DNA from: Yamagishiella unicocca
Lineage: Eukaryota; Chlorophyta; Chlorophyceae; Chlamydomonadales; Volvocaceae
Direction: 5' to 3'
Assembly: GCA_003116995.1 (NCBI GenBank)
Contig: BDSL01000110.1
Location: 248,001-312,000 of the forward strand
Length of the DNA: 64,000 nt
Notes under the pieces: model-generated
Told to the model about the DNA's origin: nothing
Seen by the model: the letters and a program-made list of their open reading frames with translations, nothing else
The model's database searches: none
Shown here: positions 35,301-47,300 of the stretch, in pieces
Numbering within the stretch: position 1 is the first letter of the stretch
Layout of the letters: every line of letters begins with the position of its first letter
Made by a program: the position numbers and the translations under genes

Positions 35301-38300
35301 GGCACCGCTTCCGCCGCTGGTGGCGGCGCCGCATGCGGTGGTTGTGATGTTGGTGGCGGGCAGGCCCAGCCTCCCAGCCAGCGAGGCCGCCAGGGACTGC
35401 TGAGCGGCCTCAGAGCAGCTGGCGTACGGCGAATCAGGCTGCAAAGTCCAAGGGGGGAGGAGGGAGGGGTGGCATAAAAGGGGGGAGGGGGGAAGGCAGG
35501 GGAGGTCCAGGAGGGAGGGGTGGGGTGGGGGAGGTGGTGATCGAAGCAGCAATCCGCATGTGGTTGGAGGTGTCGGTCGTTTGGGGATTCGTTCAAATGA
35601 AGGAAATGGAAGCCAAGGAAGCCATGTTTGTTAGCACGGGTCGGTGGGTCGGTTGGTTGGTGGGTCGGTGGGTCGGTTGATTGGTCAGCTCGCGAGTCAG
35701 CTCCCTACCCGCCAACACCACAACACGCCCCAAGGCCATGCATCTCGTCCCAGGACCTCATAGCCAAAGAGCCTCTAGCGCCCGCTTTTCGCGTGGGGGA
35801 GGGAAGGTGCAAGCCTGTACGAGTAAAACAAAACCGTGTACGAGTAAAACAAAACCGTGCTGCCGATGTATGTGTTTCAATGCAGGCGCACAGGCGCACA
35901 GGCGCATAGGCGCATAGGCGCATAGGGCCCACCTGGAGTCGCACTATGACGCTGATGAAGTTGTAGTCTAGCTGCACGACCATCCCGCCCACCACAGGCA
36001 GGCTGGTGCCCGGAGGCAGCGCCGCGCTAAGAGTGATCTCAGCAACCAGCACAGCAGCTGGCGGCTGTGGCGGCGGCCACGACGGCGGCGGCGTCAACGG
36101 CGGCGGCGGCAGGGGCTGCGGCGACGGCGTTGGCGACGGCGGCGGCGGCGGTGGCGGCAGGGGCGGGGGCGGTGGCGGCGGCGACAGCGGCGACGGCGGC
36201 GACGGCGGCCTCGGCGGCGGTGGCTTTGGCGGCGGCTTCGGCGGCGGCAGTGGCGGCGGCGGGGGCCGCGGTGGTGAAGGTCGCGGCGGCGGAGGGGACG
36301 GCGGAGGGGGGATGGCCGGCGGAGGTGCTGGCGGAGGGGAGGGGAGCAGGTCCGTCCCCACGTTCACCTGGACCCTCGCCGACCCCGTGTTGCCGCTGTT
36401 GTCCGCCACTGTCAGCTGGAACAGGTACGTCCCAGCACTCAGACCCGTCACCTTGGCGTGGCGGGCGGTGGCGTCATCGATGGAGGCGCCGGGCCCCGGG
36501 GCATCCAGGATGGCCCACATGTAGGCGGCTGCGGCCGTGGTGGAGGCCTGGTGGAGCGAGCGACCCGCGGGTCGGTAGAGGATCTGTACGACATTATCGC
36601 CCTGCTGCTGCTGCGGGTGCTGCTGCTGCTGCGAGGGTTGCACTGACGAGGCGACCGAGAGGGCGGAGGGGGGCGGCTGCGGGTGCTGCAGAAGCTGCGA
36701 GTCGTCGGCGTCAGCGTCAGAGGCGGCGTCAGCGTCAGCGTCAGCGTCAGCGTCAGCGTCGGCGGCAGCGGCAGCGGCGGCGTCAGCGGCGGCGTCAGCG
36801 TCAGCGGCGGCGTCAGCGTCAGCGGCGGCGTCAGCGTCAGCGGCGGCGTCAGCGGCGGCGTCAGCGTCAGCGGCGGCGTCAGCGGCGGCCAGCTGCCGGG
36901 TCGCGCTGGCGCCGCCGCCAGCTCCGGGCGGGGGCGGGGCGCCGGGTGGCGGCGAGCCCACAGTGCCCCCGCCTCCTCCCAGGTATGTGTACAAAGGGCA
37001 TTCCTGCAGCGGCAGCGGCGAGGTTTGGCAGCAGCGGCAGCGGCGAGGTTTGGCAGCAGCGGCAGCGGCAGCGGCAGCGGCAGCGGCAGCGGCGAGGGCA
37101 AAGTTGGGGGCGGCGGGTTAGGCGGAGGAGAGAGAGACACGGGTCAGGCCACCACGGAAGCAACCCCTGCGCCCGTCCCATAGCCTCACCCTGCTAACCT
37201 ACGTGCTTCCTCCAACCCCCCTCACCCTGTCCTAAACGATTTTTTTTTCGGGCATCCACGGGTCTCCCTCGAGCCCCCCTCACCCTGTCCACGGGAACAC
37301 AGCCTGCGGACCAGTCCAGCGACGTGCACCAGCGGCACCTGCCGCCGCTGCCCGAGAAGCACAAGTCCAGGTCGGAGGGACACTCGCAGAAGCAGTCCCA
37401 GCCGTTGTCTGAGCAGCGGCGCCGGGCACAGCGGCGGCACGGAAGGGTGGGGGTGGGCGCGGGGGCGGGGAGGGGGCGGGGGCGGGGCGGGGTAAGTGGC
37501 GTCGTCGTGGATTGTCCGAACGTGGCCACATTGAGCTAGGAGAGTGCGGGCATTGAGGGGTGGAATAGCGTCAAGACCCGGGATTAGGGGGGGTGGGGAT
37601 TGGGGGAATTGGGACACTGCCGCGTGTTTAGGATCACCAATCCCAAGAGCACAGGACAGCACCGGAAGACTGCCACGACCCACCCACCCACCGACCCAAC
37701 CTGACCCACGCGCGCAAGCATGGACCAGACCCTCACAACCCCCCTGGACGGAAAACACGACCTTCACTGGATGAGACACCCCCCGGCCGCCCCTCCTCCC
37801 TGCAGCGTCCCATCCTCCCCTGCAGTACGGACTGTCGTACAGGCCCCGGGCCCCACCGCCTCGGTCCTCATTCGGCGCCCCCCTCCCTCTTCCCCCCCTC
37901 CCCCCAGGAAACGTCTTTCCTAAACGGTTTTTTCCCTCGCATCCAGAGGTCTTCCTCGAAACCCTCCCAGGAACCATGCCAGCTACACTTCCCATGTCGA
38001 GTAATTGGCTCTTTTCTGTACCCCACCCGACACTCCCCATGTCGAGTAACCGGTTCTCTTATGTACCCGCCCCCCCCCGAGGACCCACTCACCAAACGCC
38101 GCCACGTCCAGGCAATTGTATTCGTCGCCCCATCCGGGTTCGCAGGTGCACAGCGGCGCACTCGCACCTGGGAGCGAACACGCGGACACGGACACGGGAC
38201 GGGTACGAACGGACAGGAACAGACACACACCCAGGCTGGGCGAGTCAGTACCTTTTTTTACCAAACAGTTACCTAGAAGGTAGATAAGCAGGCAGGTAAA

Positions 38301-41300
38301 GGGCCGTTTGTCGTTCGACTTCAAGAGGCAAGCAGGCGTTAAGGCGGTCAGGCGGCCTGCGGCGATGTGCGCAATTATGGCCCTCTGCCCCCTCCCCCCC
38401 CTTTGCAGATCTCCTGTCCCGTCGCGTAAAACGGTTTATAGACCCCCCTTCCCCCGCAGATCTCCAAGACCAAATGCAGCAAGGCGTGCTACACTCGGTC
38501 TTTGGAGGTCTGCCGGGGTGAGGGGGGGGGGGCACCAAACACATCGGGCGTTCACGCATGGCGGCTTTAGCGAAGGAATACAAGCGACCTAACCAGAACC
38601 GCAACCGCAAGCAACAGAACAAGACAAAAAACATTCCGCCAGCAACCCAACCCACCGCAGTTGCCCCGGCCGTTACATCCGGAGCCAAGCGGGTTGCCGC
38701 ATGAGGCAGGGGGCCGCCAGGGGGGCAGCTGCGGCGGCGGCGGCGGCGGCGACGGCGGCGACCGCGGCGGCGACGCCACCGGCGGCGGCCGCCGCGGCGG
38801 CGGCCGCGGTGGCGGCGGCGCCGGTGGTCGCCTCGATACCCAACCCGGCAGAGCCTGCATCACACACAACGAAATGAACACAACGAAATGACATCTGGTA
38901 GACAGAAGACACAACGAGCCTGACATGCCAAAATGCGCCCTTTCCAAACCCGCCACCCCCCTCCCCACCAACCCTCCCTCTCCAGCGGGCCCCCACCCCC
39001 CGCCATCACGAACCCAGCGCAAGTGCCACCACCGCCACCCCCTTCGACGCTCCTTAGACCCCCACCGTCGTACAGTCCTAACCCCCCAAACCCTAAAAAA
39101 ACACCTTTCCTCTACACCACCCGACAGCAACACCCCCCCCCAACGTGGGGGGGTATTCTATTATTGTAACCCCCCAACGCGCCGTACCGGTCTGGGCGGC
39201 GCCAAAACCGTCATGGAGCATCCGTGTGGTCCCGCGAATCTATAGCCGGGCCTGCACGCGCACACCGCGCTGCCGTTCCGCTCCAAACACAACGCGGCGG
39301 CCTTGCACAGCTCGTCGCCCCAGCACGGCCCGGGGGGCCGCACACAGCCCTCGCCCCACCAGCCGCCGGTGCAGCCGCAGTACGCCACCGTACCGATCGC
39401 CGTACACTTCCCCCGCGGGGGCGCGCCGCACGACAGGTCGTTGCAGGTGGTTATGTTGGTTGATCCGGAGGCGCTGAGCGTCACGTAGGGCGGCGCTCCG
39501 GAGGGGGGAACCACCAGCGCGGCGCTGGCAAAGGCCACGACGGGGGCGGTGGGGCAGGTGGAGCCGGCGGTCTGGGGCACCGACCCACAGGTCGCTCCGA
39601 AACCAAGGCTCGGCAACCACCTGGCGGCGGCACAGGCTCCGGAGATGCCGTTGGTGCCGTTGGTGCCGTTGGTGCCGCCGGCCGGCTCCAGGGTGGTTGG
39701 GTCAACCGCCATGCAGGCGCAGGTTTCGGAGCACCAGCCGCAGCCGGCGACGGCCATGCAGGATCCACAGGACCAGTGGACGTCGCAGTGGTTGACGCAC
39801 TGGGGGGGTGTGGAGGCCCACGAGTCGGGGGGGCAGGAGCGTGCGGCGGGCGCGGCGCCGGCGGCGCCGAGCGCCATGCACTCGCCGCTGGCGGCGCAGA
39901 AGCCGCAACCGGTGACGGCGGCGCAGGCGGCGCAGCTGCTGTTGAAGCCGCCGCAAATGGGGGCCGTGAGAGGGCCGCCGTCCGGGAAGCCAGCCTGGCG
40001 GGGATGTGGTTTTTAGGGGGGGTTCGAGGAAGAAGCGTTTTGGGAGGTGGTGTGAAAACCGTATTGGTGGAGGGGGGTTACAGAAAAGAACCGATTACTC
40101 GACATTGAAAGGGTAGTGTCGGGGGGAAGGCGGGGAGGCGGAGAAACGCATGAGTGCACGACGTAGGAGAAAGGCAGCGAGGAAAGGCCAGGGAATGGTC
40201 GGGAACACGCGTTTGGGTTTGCATCCCCTGAGACCTGCCGATGTTGGGACGGCTGGAAACCTGCTGACGAGTCTCTCTCTTTTGACACCCTGGAGGAACC
40301 ACCAAGCTGGCAAACCAAGCTGGCGGCCCCCTCCCCCCCTGGGCCCCCTCCCCTCCCCCCCTGGACCCCACCTCGTATCTTCTCCCCGCGGAGTCCAGCA
40401 GCACCAAGGCGCAAGCCACCAGCGGATCCTCCACCGTCAGCACCGTCAGGCTGACGGAGGTGACGACGCCGACGTCGAGTGTCGTACAGGACACGGACTT
40501 GGCGCCGCCGGCGACGGCCTGGCGGGGGGCCTTGGCCAGGTTTGCGGTCGAGGTGGCGACGGCCAGGGAGGCGAAGGTCCCAGACAGCTCCACCTGGGGA
40601 GTACGGCGGCGGCGAGGGGTTTGAGAGAAAACCCGTGGTTCGGCACTGATAAGCAACAGTTAGCGATGGCAAGGGGGGAAGGGGGCCAGTTAGCGATGGC
40701 AAGGGGGGAGGGATGACTGCCACCAGTGTTGACCTCGGATACCAGATGCGGGGATGGACGGGAACACGCGGCGACGCGGAGACCGCACAGCAGTACACGA
40801 CGGGTTTTCCTTGCAACACCCTCCCTCCTCCCCCCCGGCGCCCCACCTGCAGCGCCGTCGTCAGGTTGTGCGTGCTGGACCAGGGCAGGAAGATGGCGTC
40901 GTACGACACGTACCCGCGGATCCCAATGGGCGCCGCCGCCGTCGCCACGTTGCTTCCGTCGCTCCCCGACACCAGCCGCAGCAAGTACCAGCCGGACGTC
41001 AGGTCCACCGGCGTCACCCAGGTCACCCACCCCTCGTTCTCCACCCACGGGGGCAGCCCAAGACTCCAGCCCTCCCACACCAGCGCCGCCGCTGCCGCCG
41101 CAGTGAACGCGGCTCCGGGAGCAGGCCGCGCCGCGATGCCAGCCGCCATCAGCGCCGCCTGGACGATCACGCCGCTGTACGGCCTGCCTCCGGACCATGT
41201 GATGTCGATTTCGGAGCCGGCCGTGAAGACGGTGCCGAGCCTGGGACCCAGGAGCCTCAGCGGCAGCTCGGGGCAGGTCTGGGTTTTGCAGGCGCGGCTG

Positions 41301-44300
41301 GCGGCGGGCCGGGGGGTTCCGGAGCAGTAGCTGCCTGGGACCAGCAGCTCGCTGCTGCTGCTGGTGTTGTCGGCCGGGGCGGGAAGGCACGTGACGGTGC
41401 GGGACTGGGTGCCCATGAAGCCCGGACCTGTGTACGGCAGCAGCAGTCCGGTGTGCGCGTGGTACGACGTGTACGGTGACGTGACACGTGGCATGGCAGT
41501 GGTGGTGTATGGCACGACGTGTCGTGGCATGGCAGTAGCAGTGACGTTGTATGGTATGGTACGGCGTTTACCATGGCAGTAGCAATCCGTGTGCATAGGA
41601 ATACGGAAAGCGACACAGGGCAGTAGCGATGTGTATTGAGGCCAGGGTCAGGCGGTGGAGCTCTCGGCTGGGACCCTCTGGAGCAGCGAAGGGGAGGGCG
41701 CCGACCCACGTCCCGTCACCACCCTCCCCACCACCACCACGACCCCCCCCCCCACCACCACGACCCCACCCCCCCCACCACCACGACCCCCCCCCCCCCC
41801 CCCGCCGTTTCTCATCCTCCCCAAGTGCCGAACACCAGTCTCTACGCCACGCTACACCCTCCAGCTGTGGAACCTTCCCGCCCATTTCATCTATGCCGCG
41901 TAACCGGCTTTTATGCCTCCCGCGGGCTCACCGGAGACTAATCTCCACCTAGTTTCTACCTCCACTCCCTACGCCGTGTAACCCGGTCTTCCCCCACCCC
42001 CCAAACCCGGGGCTCACCTCCCGCGCAGGCCCTGCTGCAGGGCTCCCATTCCCCCGCCGCCCAGCCGTACACCGGGCAGGGTTGCGTGTTGCACTCGTAT
42101 GTGAGGCGGGTGGGGTCGGGGCCCTGGCAGTGGACGTCCGTGCAGGACACGTTCTGGGAGCACTGGAAGTCGGAGTCACCTGGGGTTTTTTGAGTGAGAC
42201 CCGTGGATGCGAGAAAAAACCGTTTAGAACAGACGTTTAAAGATGCATGGGGGATTCATGGGGGATGCATGGGGGAGGGGGGGGGGACGTGGGGAGGAGA
42301 GGCAGCGGCTGCCGCTTGTCGGTTGAGGGTTGCCGGGGTTGTTGCGGGGGTTGTTGCGGTGGTTGCGGGGACAGGGGGCGGCTAGGGGTGCTGTTCGCTC
42401 GCTCGCACGCGTCCGTCCCCTCCGCATCGCCCACGTGTTGCAAAGACACGAAAAACACACTTCCCCCTCGCCCCCCTCCTCCCCCCCCTTCGGCTTTCGT
42501 ATCCCCAACCCAGTTCTCCAGCATGCATCTCAAAACTTCTGTTTCAAACGGTTTTTTCGGACATCCACGGGTTTCCCTCGAACCCTCCTCGCGCCCCAGC
42601 CCAACAGTCCCCCGAACACAGCCGACGCACCGCATCCGGGACCGAAGCTCCCGAAGCACTTGAAGGTGCGTGTCTGGCTGCCGCCTCCGCACTGCCTGCT
42701 GCACTCTCCGCGGGACACCTCCACCCACCGCGCCTTGTCGGTGCAGCCGTCGTCGCACAGAAGCCTGCGGTGGGAAGGGGGGGATGAGAGGAAACCGTAG
42801 GATCGGTACTGAAAGAGACAAGGGAAACCGACGAGAAAACCGCCGCCGGCTGCTATTAACAGCAGAAACAGCAATCTGGGGGCGTTTGTAAAACCCTAAA
42901 ACCCCCGCCTCCCCCCGGACTTGCCCTCTCCCCCCCATCCCCGCCTACTCCACCCCACTTGCCCGTTCCTCCGGCAGCACTCCTGGTAACCGCTGTACGG
43001 CCAGACGTCGGGGTCGCAACCCAGTACGGCACCTTGGAAGGTGGTGCCGCAGAAAAACCCCGGGCCGGCTGTGTTTCGGAGGCAGGAGCAGGGCGGGCAG
43101 CCGCCGCCGGCGCAGGCGCTGACGCCGGGGCAGCTGTCCTGGCACTGCATTCGGTTGCACGTCTCAACGACCGGCGGCGCCATCGCCGCGTTACAGTTGG
43201 CATCACTAACCCGGGAACCGTTGGTGAGGCTGGCGCACGTGACGGTTCGGTTGCGGCTGCCGCCGCCGCAGGTGGTGCTGCAGACGCCCCAGTCGCCGGC
43301 CAGCCAGGCGAAGGCATCTTGCGTGCCCCTGACGGAGAAGAGCTCGCTGGCGGCTATGTTGGAGTCGTCGGTGGTGCTGTAGAGGACCAGCTGGTAGGTG
43401 GAGCTGCTGGGGATGCCTGGCTGGATGGCCCAGGTGAGGGAGCCGCTGTTGGGCACCGAGTCTGATGTGAGGTGAGGGGGCGGGGGGGGGGGAAACCGTT
43501 CACGGGTGGGAGAGTAGGAAGCCAGGGGGAGGGGGGAGGGGGAAGCCAAGGGGGAGGGGGGAGCCAGGGGGGGGTAAGGCAGGGTTGCGCGAGGGGCCGG
43601 GGGCCATGTCTTCGTCCTCCTCTCCTCTCGCCGCCACTCCCGCCCACCCTTCCTCCAATGCCGCTTCACTGGCATACACACTAGTCCCTCCGGTGAGCCT
43701 GCCAGTGTACCAGCCCAACACCAAAACCCCTCCCGCTTCTTCCCCGAGCTGCCCCTCCTCTCACACCCTCTTCCCCCCTACCGTCCAGGCGAGGGACTCG
43801 ATTTTCCTCGCGTCGGTTTTATTTACCTCTCCCGCCCGCCTACGGGCTCCTTTAAATTCCTTCCCTCCCCTGCCCCCTCCCCTGCCCCCTCCCCTGCCCC
43901 TCCCCTGCTCTCTCCCCTCCCCTGCCCTCCCTCCTCCCCTGCCCCCTCCCCTGCCCCCTCCCCTCCCCTGCCCCCTCCCCTGCCCCCTCCCCTCCCCAAC
44001 CCACGCCCCCCTCCCCCCCGACTCCGCAGCTACGCACCAGTGGGCAGCCCCATCCCGTTCATCAGGACCGCGTTGGTTCCGGAGCGGATGTACACCAGCA
44101 CCGGCCCGCCTCCCCCCGACCAGCTGATCGGGTACTCCCGCCCCGCCTCCAGGACGGCCCCCTCCGCCGGCCGCATCAACACCAGCCTCGGCTCGTCAGG
44201 CACGCACTGACCCGTCCACCAGCTAGCTCCGGAACCTGCGGCGGCGGCGGCGCTCGTGGTTCCGGAGCAGTTGAAACCGGCGGACGGGCCCATGGCGGTG

Positions 44301-47300
44301 CCGGGAAGGCAGGTGCCTCCGGCGCCTCCGCCGCTGGTGCTGGTGCTGCTGGTGCTGCTACTGCCGGCAGCTGGGACGCACCAGCCGCATGATGTCAGCT
44401 GTAGCAGGCAGTGCAGGCAGCTGGAGGCGGAGAGGCAGGACGAGACCACCTGCAGCTGCTGGGTGCAGTAGCCGTTGTCGTACCCGCACCTGTGAGCCGT
44501 ACAATGGCGTACGCGCGCAGGAGGGTTGAGAGCGGGTTGCGGGGGTAGGTGGCCCTTGGCGGTTTTGTTCGTACAGGAAAACAGACCTCCCAACCCACGG
44601 GGGTTGTGGGGAACGGCCCGCGGGTCGGCAATCCACGGGGAGAGGAGATGCCTCGGGGGGTGGGAGGGATCGCACCTCGCAGCGGGTTTTAGGGTCTCAG
44701 TAAACCCTTAGTAAACCCTTAGTAAACCCTAAGCCCTTATACCCGGTTTGTCCACGCTTAGCGTCACATCAAACGCGCGCACGCACTTGCAGGCTTACAC
44801 ACTTATACCTACACAACACTTAACCCAGCACGCATAGCACCCACACCCACTCTGGCACCATGCACTCCTGGTCGCACTGCTGGTTGCCCAGCAGCTCCTC
44901 CGAGCAGCTGTCCGGGCAGGGCGAGGCCTGATCGCACGTCTGGGAATTGCAGACCTGCACTGACGGGGGCCGCGGGCTAGGGCAGGTGCCATCCGGAGCT
45001 CGCGACTCCTCGCCGGTGTCACTGCGCTGCCAGCACTCCACGGTACGATTGCGGCCGCCGCCGCCGCATCCGGCGCTGCAGGGGCCCCAAGGGCTCACTC
45101 GCCAGGCGGCGCTTCTGCCGGTGCTGGTGTGCAGCGGGAGGCATCCGGTGCAGAGCGGACACGACGGGTAGGTCTGCGGCACAGGAGCCGGGGGGTGCTT
45201 GGTTCGGTGGGAAGACCCGAGTACAAGACATAAACCGAGGGGGAGGGGGGTGAAAAAGAAATCCGCGAATCCACGGCCGCGAAACAAAGGGGGGGGAGAG
45301 CGCGGGCATACATGGACCAGGGGCAAGGTAGGGGGCGTGGCTGGTCAGGGAGGAATGAGGAAAGCCCCAAAACGAAAAAAGACAGAAGGTCGCGGCGTAG
45401 ATGTGAAGGGTGAGGGAGAGAGGGAAGGCGCGAACGGGGGAGGAAACGAATGGGTGGTGTGTGAGTAATTTGGGGGCCCCTGGTCAGTCGTCAGGTGGAC
45501 GCAGCAGTCGGGCTGCCGATGCCCGCTGGCTTTGCCGTTGTCGTACCCATGTCGTGCAGTCGTACCCATGTCGTACCTCCACGTCGTACCTTTGGGAGGC
45601 AGGGCGTGGCCAGGCGGATGGGCAGCCAGGGCAGTCCCAGCAGCAGCTGCTTGCCGATGACGGGCAGGGTCACCTGGATCTGATCCACGGCGATGAACGT
45701 GTCCATGCGCGTCGATACCTGGTAGCCCACCCCCGAGCAGCTTGGGCCGTCCAGAGTGCTTTGGAGGCCCAGGACCACCTGGTGGCTGAGGCTTATGGGG
45801 GCTTGCTGCCTGCGCAGGGCGCGTCACAGCGGGGGGCAGCGAGGAAGCACGTGTTGGTCAACAGCGTGGGGCAGCGAGGAGGGGAGGGCAGTCCGCGCGC
45901 GGGGGGTCGGTTGGATCGCGCGGGAGGGGGACAAGGGGTGAATATGTGGGGTGGTTGGGTCGGGGTTGGGGTTTTGGGGGTGGAGGTGGCATGAAAACCG
46001 TTGGCACGAGGGAGGGGGACGGGTTTGGAGCAAGCCACGGAGCGGAGGTGATGGGCGGGCAGGTGTTTACCGCAGTGCGCAAGCGGGGTGGCGAGGCGAG
46101 TAAGGGAAGCGAAGACGAGGGGGGTTTGGTAAGAGAATCCGCGAATCAACGGCCGACAAGACGAGGGGGGGAGGAGGGGGCCCGGAAGGGGAAAGGGAAG
46201 GTGAGGGCACGGGGGGCGAGAGAGGATGGGGGGGGAGGGAATGAGGAAGGGAAGAGGAGGGTGCCACGTCAGGGGTTTGGCAGCAGGGTGCTGCCCGGTG
46301 TATGTGCAACCCGCTTCGAGGGGGGTTGTACCAGGTGGGTGATGTCTAGATTTGCCAAAGGCTCCCAAAAGCCGCAGCCGGCCGCGGTGCACGATGGGTG
46401 CCTGATTGGGTCGCAACGCCCTCGGTCGGTGACAAGTTTCCATCAGCACGCCGACCCACCGACCCACCACAGACGGATGGTGAAGACAGGCATCACAGCG
46501 ACCTCCATCGCCACCGGCGCAGGGACGGTGATTTTGACCGGGTGCATGTTGAAGCTGCTGAAGGCGGGCGAGGGGATCCTGCGGGGAAGGGGTGGAGGGA
46601 TGAGGAGAGGAGGAGGAGGGGAAGGTGGAGGGATGAGAAGGAGGAGGGGCAGGAGGAGGAAGGGATGAGAAGGAGGAGGAGGAAAGTAGGAACGGGAGGA
46701 CGAAAGCGGTGAATAGACAAACCGGGCGGGTGGGAGAGGAAGCAGAAGCGGGCGGCTGGGGGTTGCTCTGCCGCTCTCCCCCTTCCCTCTCCCCCCTCCC
46801 GCCTCACCCACCACCTCGCCCCGCCCTACACCCCATGTCGATATGCGGGCTTACTTCCCTCCTGCTGCCCAACACCCCACCCCAACCCTGCTTTCCGGCC
46901 CCCACCTCCACCCCCAACGGGTCGTTTTCATGTCACCGGTTTTCACGCCACCCCCACCCCCAACCCCAACCCCGCCCGCCCCTACTCACTGTCTGAACTC
47001 CTGCCACTGGTAGCGGAACTCCGTCCCGACCTCCACATAATGCGAGTAGTCCAACCCGGCGTCCACGTTGCCCAGAAAGCCCACAGACACTCGGCCGTGA
47101 GCCTGCCAGCAACCCATACACACACACACACCCGGGCCCCGCAGCAGAGCAGTGCAGAGCGGACACGCGTCAGCAGAGCGGACACGCGTCAGCAGAGCGG
47201 ACACGCGTCAGCAGAGCGGACACGCGTCAGCAGAGCGGACACGCGTCAGCAGAGCGGACACGCGTCAGCAGAGCGGACACGCGTCAGCAGAGCGGACACG

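Larger units (their letters stand above)
32564..37003 (-). other. Giant gene, PKD-like, HRGP, membrane-proximal and TM block (exons 22-25)
   Basis: Exon 22: an Ala/Asp repeat tract, poly-Gln, a PKD-like fold (YMWAILDAPGPGASIDDATA, then GLSAGTYLFQLTVADNSGN), about 100 residues of SPPPP/KPPP hydroxyproline-type sequence, then AEITLSAALPPGTSLPVVGG. Exons 23-24 encode a membrane-proximal segment with paired Cys (YASCSEAAQQSL, FRTAVLEALTGGGAVPGVC). Exon 25 has a Ser-rich stretch, the helix SITLYIVIPAVVLGVLLLLL with more Leu, then CRRRRQQSK as stop-transfer, and the start of the tail (poly-Ala, GGDGGDGG). Confidence 0.78.
40847..45173 (-). other. Giant gene, TSP1 / LNR / PSI / KNH block (exons 11-16)
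   Basis: Four TSP1 repeats. (1) AAWRVSPWGPCSAGCGGGG-RNRTVEC ending CNSQTC. (2) FAWLAGDWGVCSTTCGGGS-RNRTVTC ending CNRMQC. (3) ARWVEVSRGECSRQCGGGS-QTRTFKC ending CNTQPC. (4) YGWAAGEWEPCSRACAGG-TQSRTVTC ending CKTQTC. Between 1 and 2 is an LNR/Notch repeat, CPDSCSEELLGNQQCDQEC then MVPECGYDNGYC, split by the intron between 44851 and 44489. A PSI-like CLSASSCLHCLLQLTSCGWC follows. Two segments with PISWSGGGG and DITWSGG cores, ending in Y-x-L strands, resemble Kre9/KNH (Ser-Thr-rich GPI-anchored family) domains. Introns cut inside the TSP1 repeats as well as between them. Confidence 0.82.

Noticed and set aside
36067..37197. 376-codon plus-strand frame opposite exon 22 of the giant gene
   Set aside because: It is the antisense of the Pro-rich and Ala/Asp-rich tracts. 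The minus frame carries the PKD-like fold and phase-correct splice sites.
36448..39994. Splitting the giant gene into a TSP1 gene and a separate PKD/TM gene
   Set aside because: Junctions 39188/38854, 38656/38167, 38093/37408 and 37284/37003 keep phase and complete an EGF-like module across exons. No stop or polyA signal interrupts on the minus strand. It remains possible only if cDNA says so.
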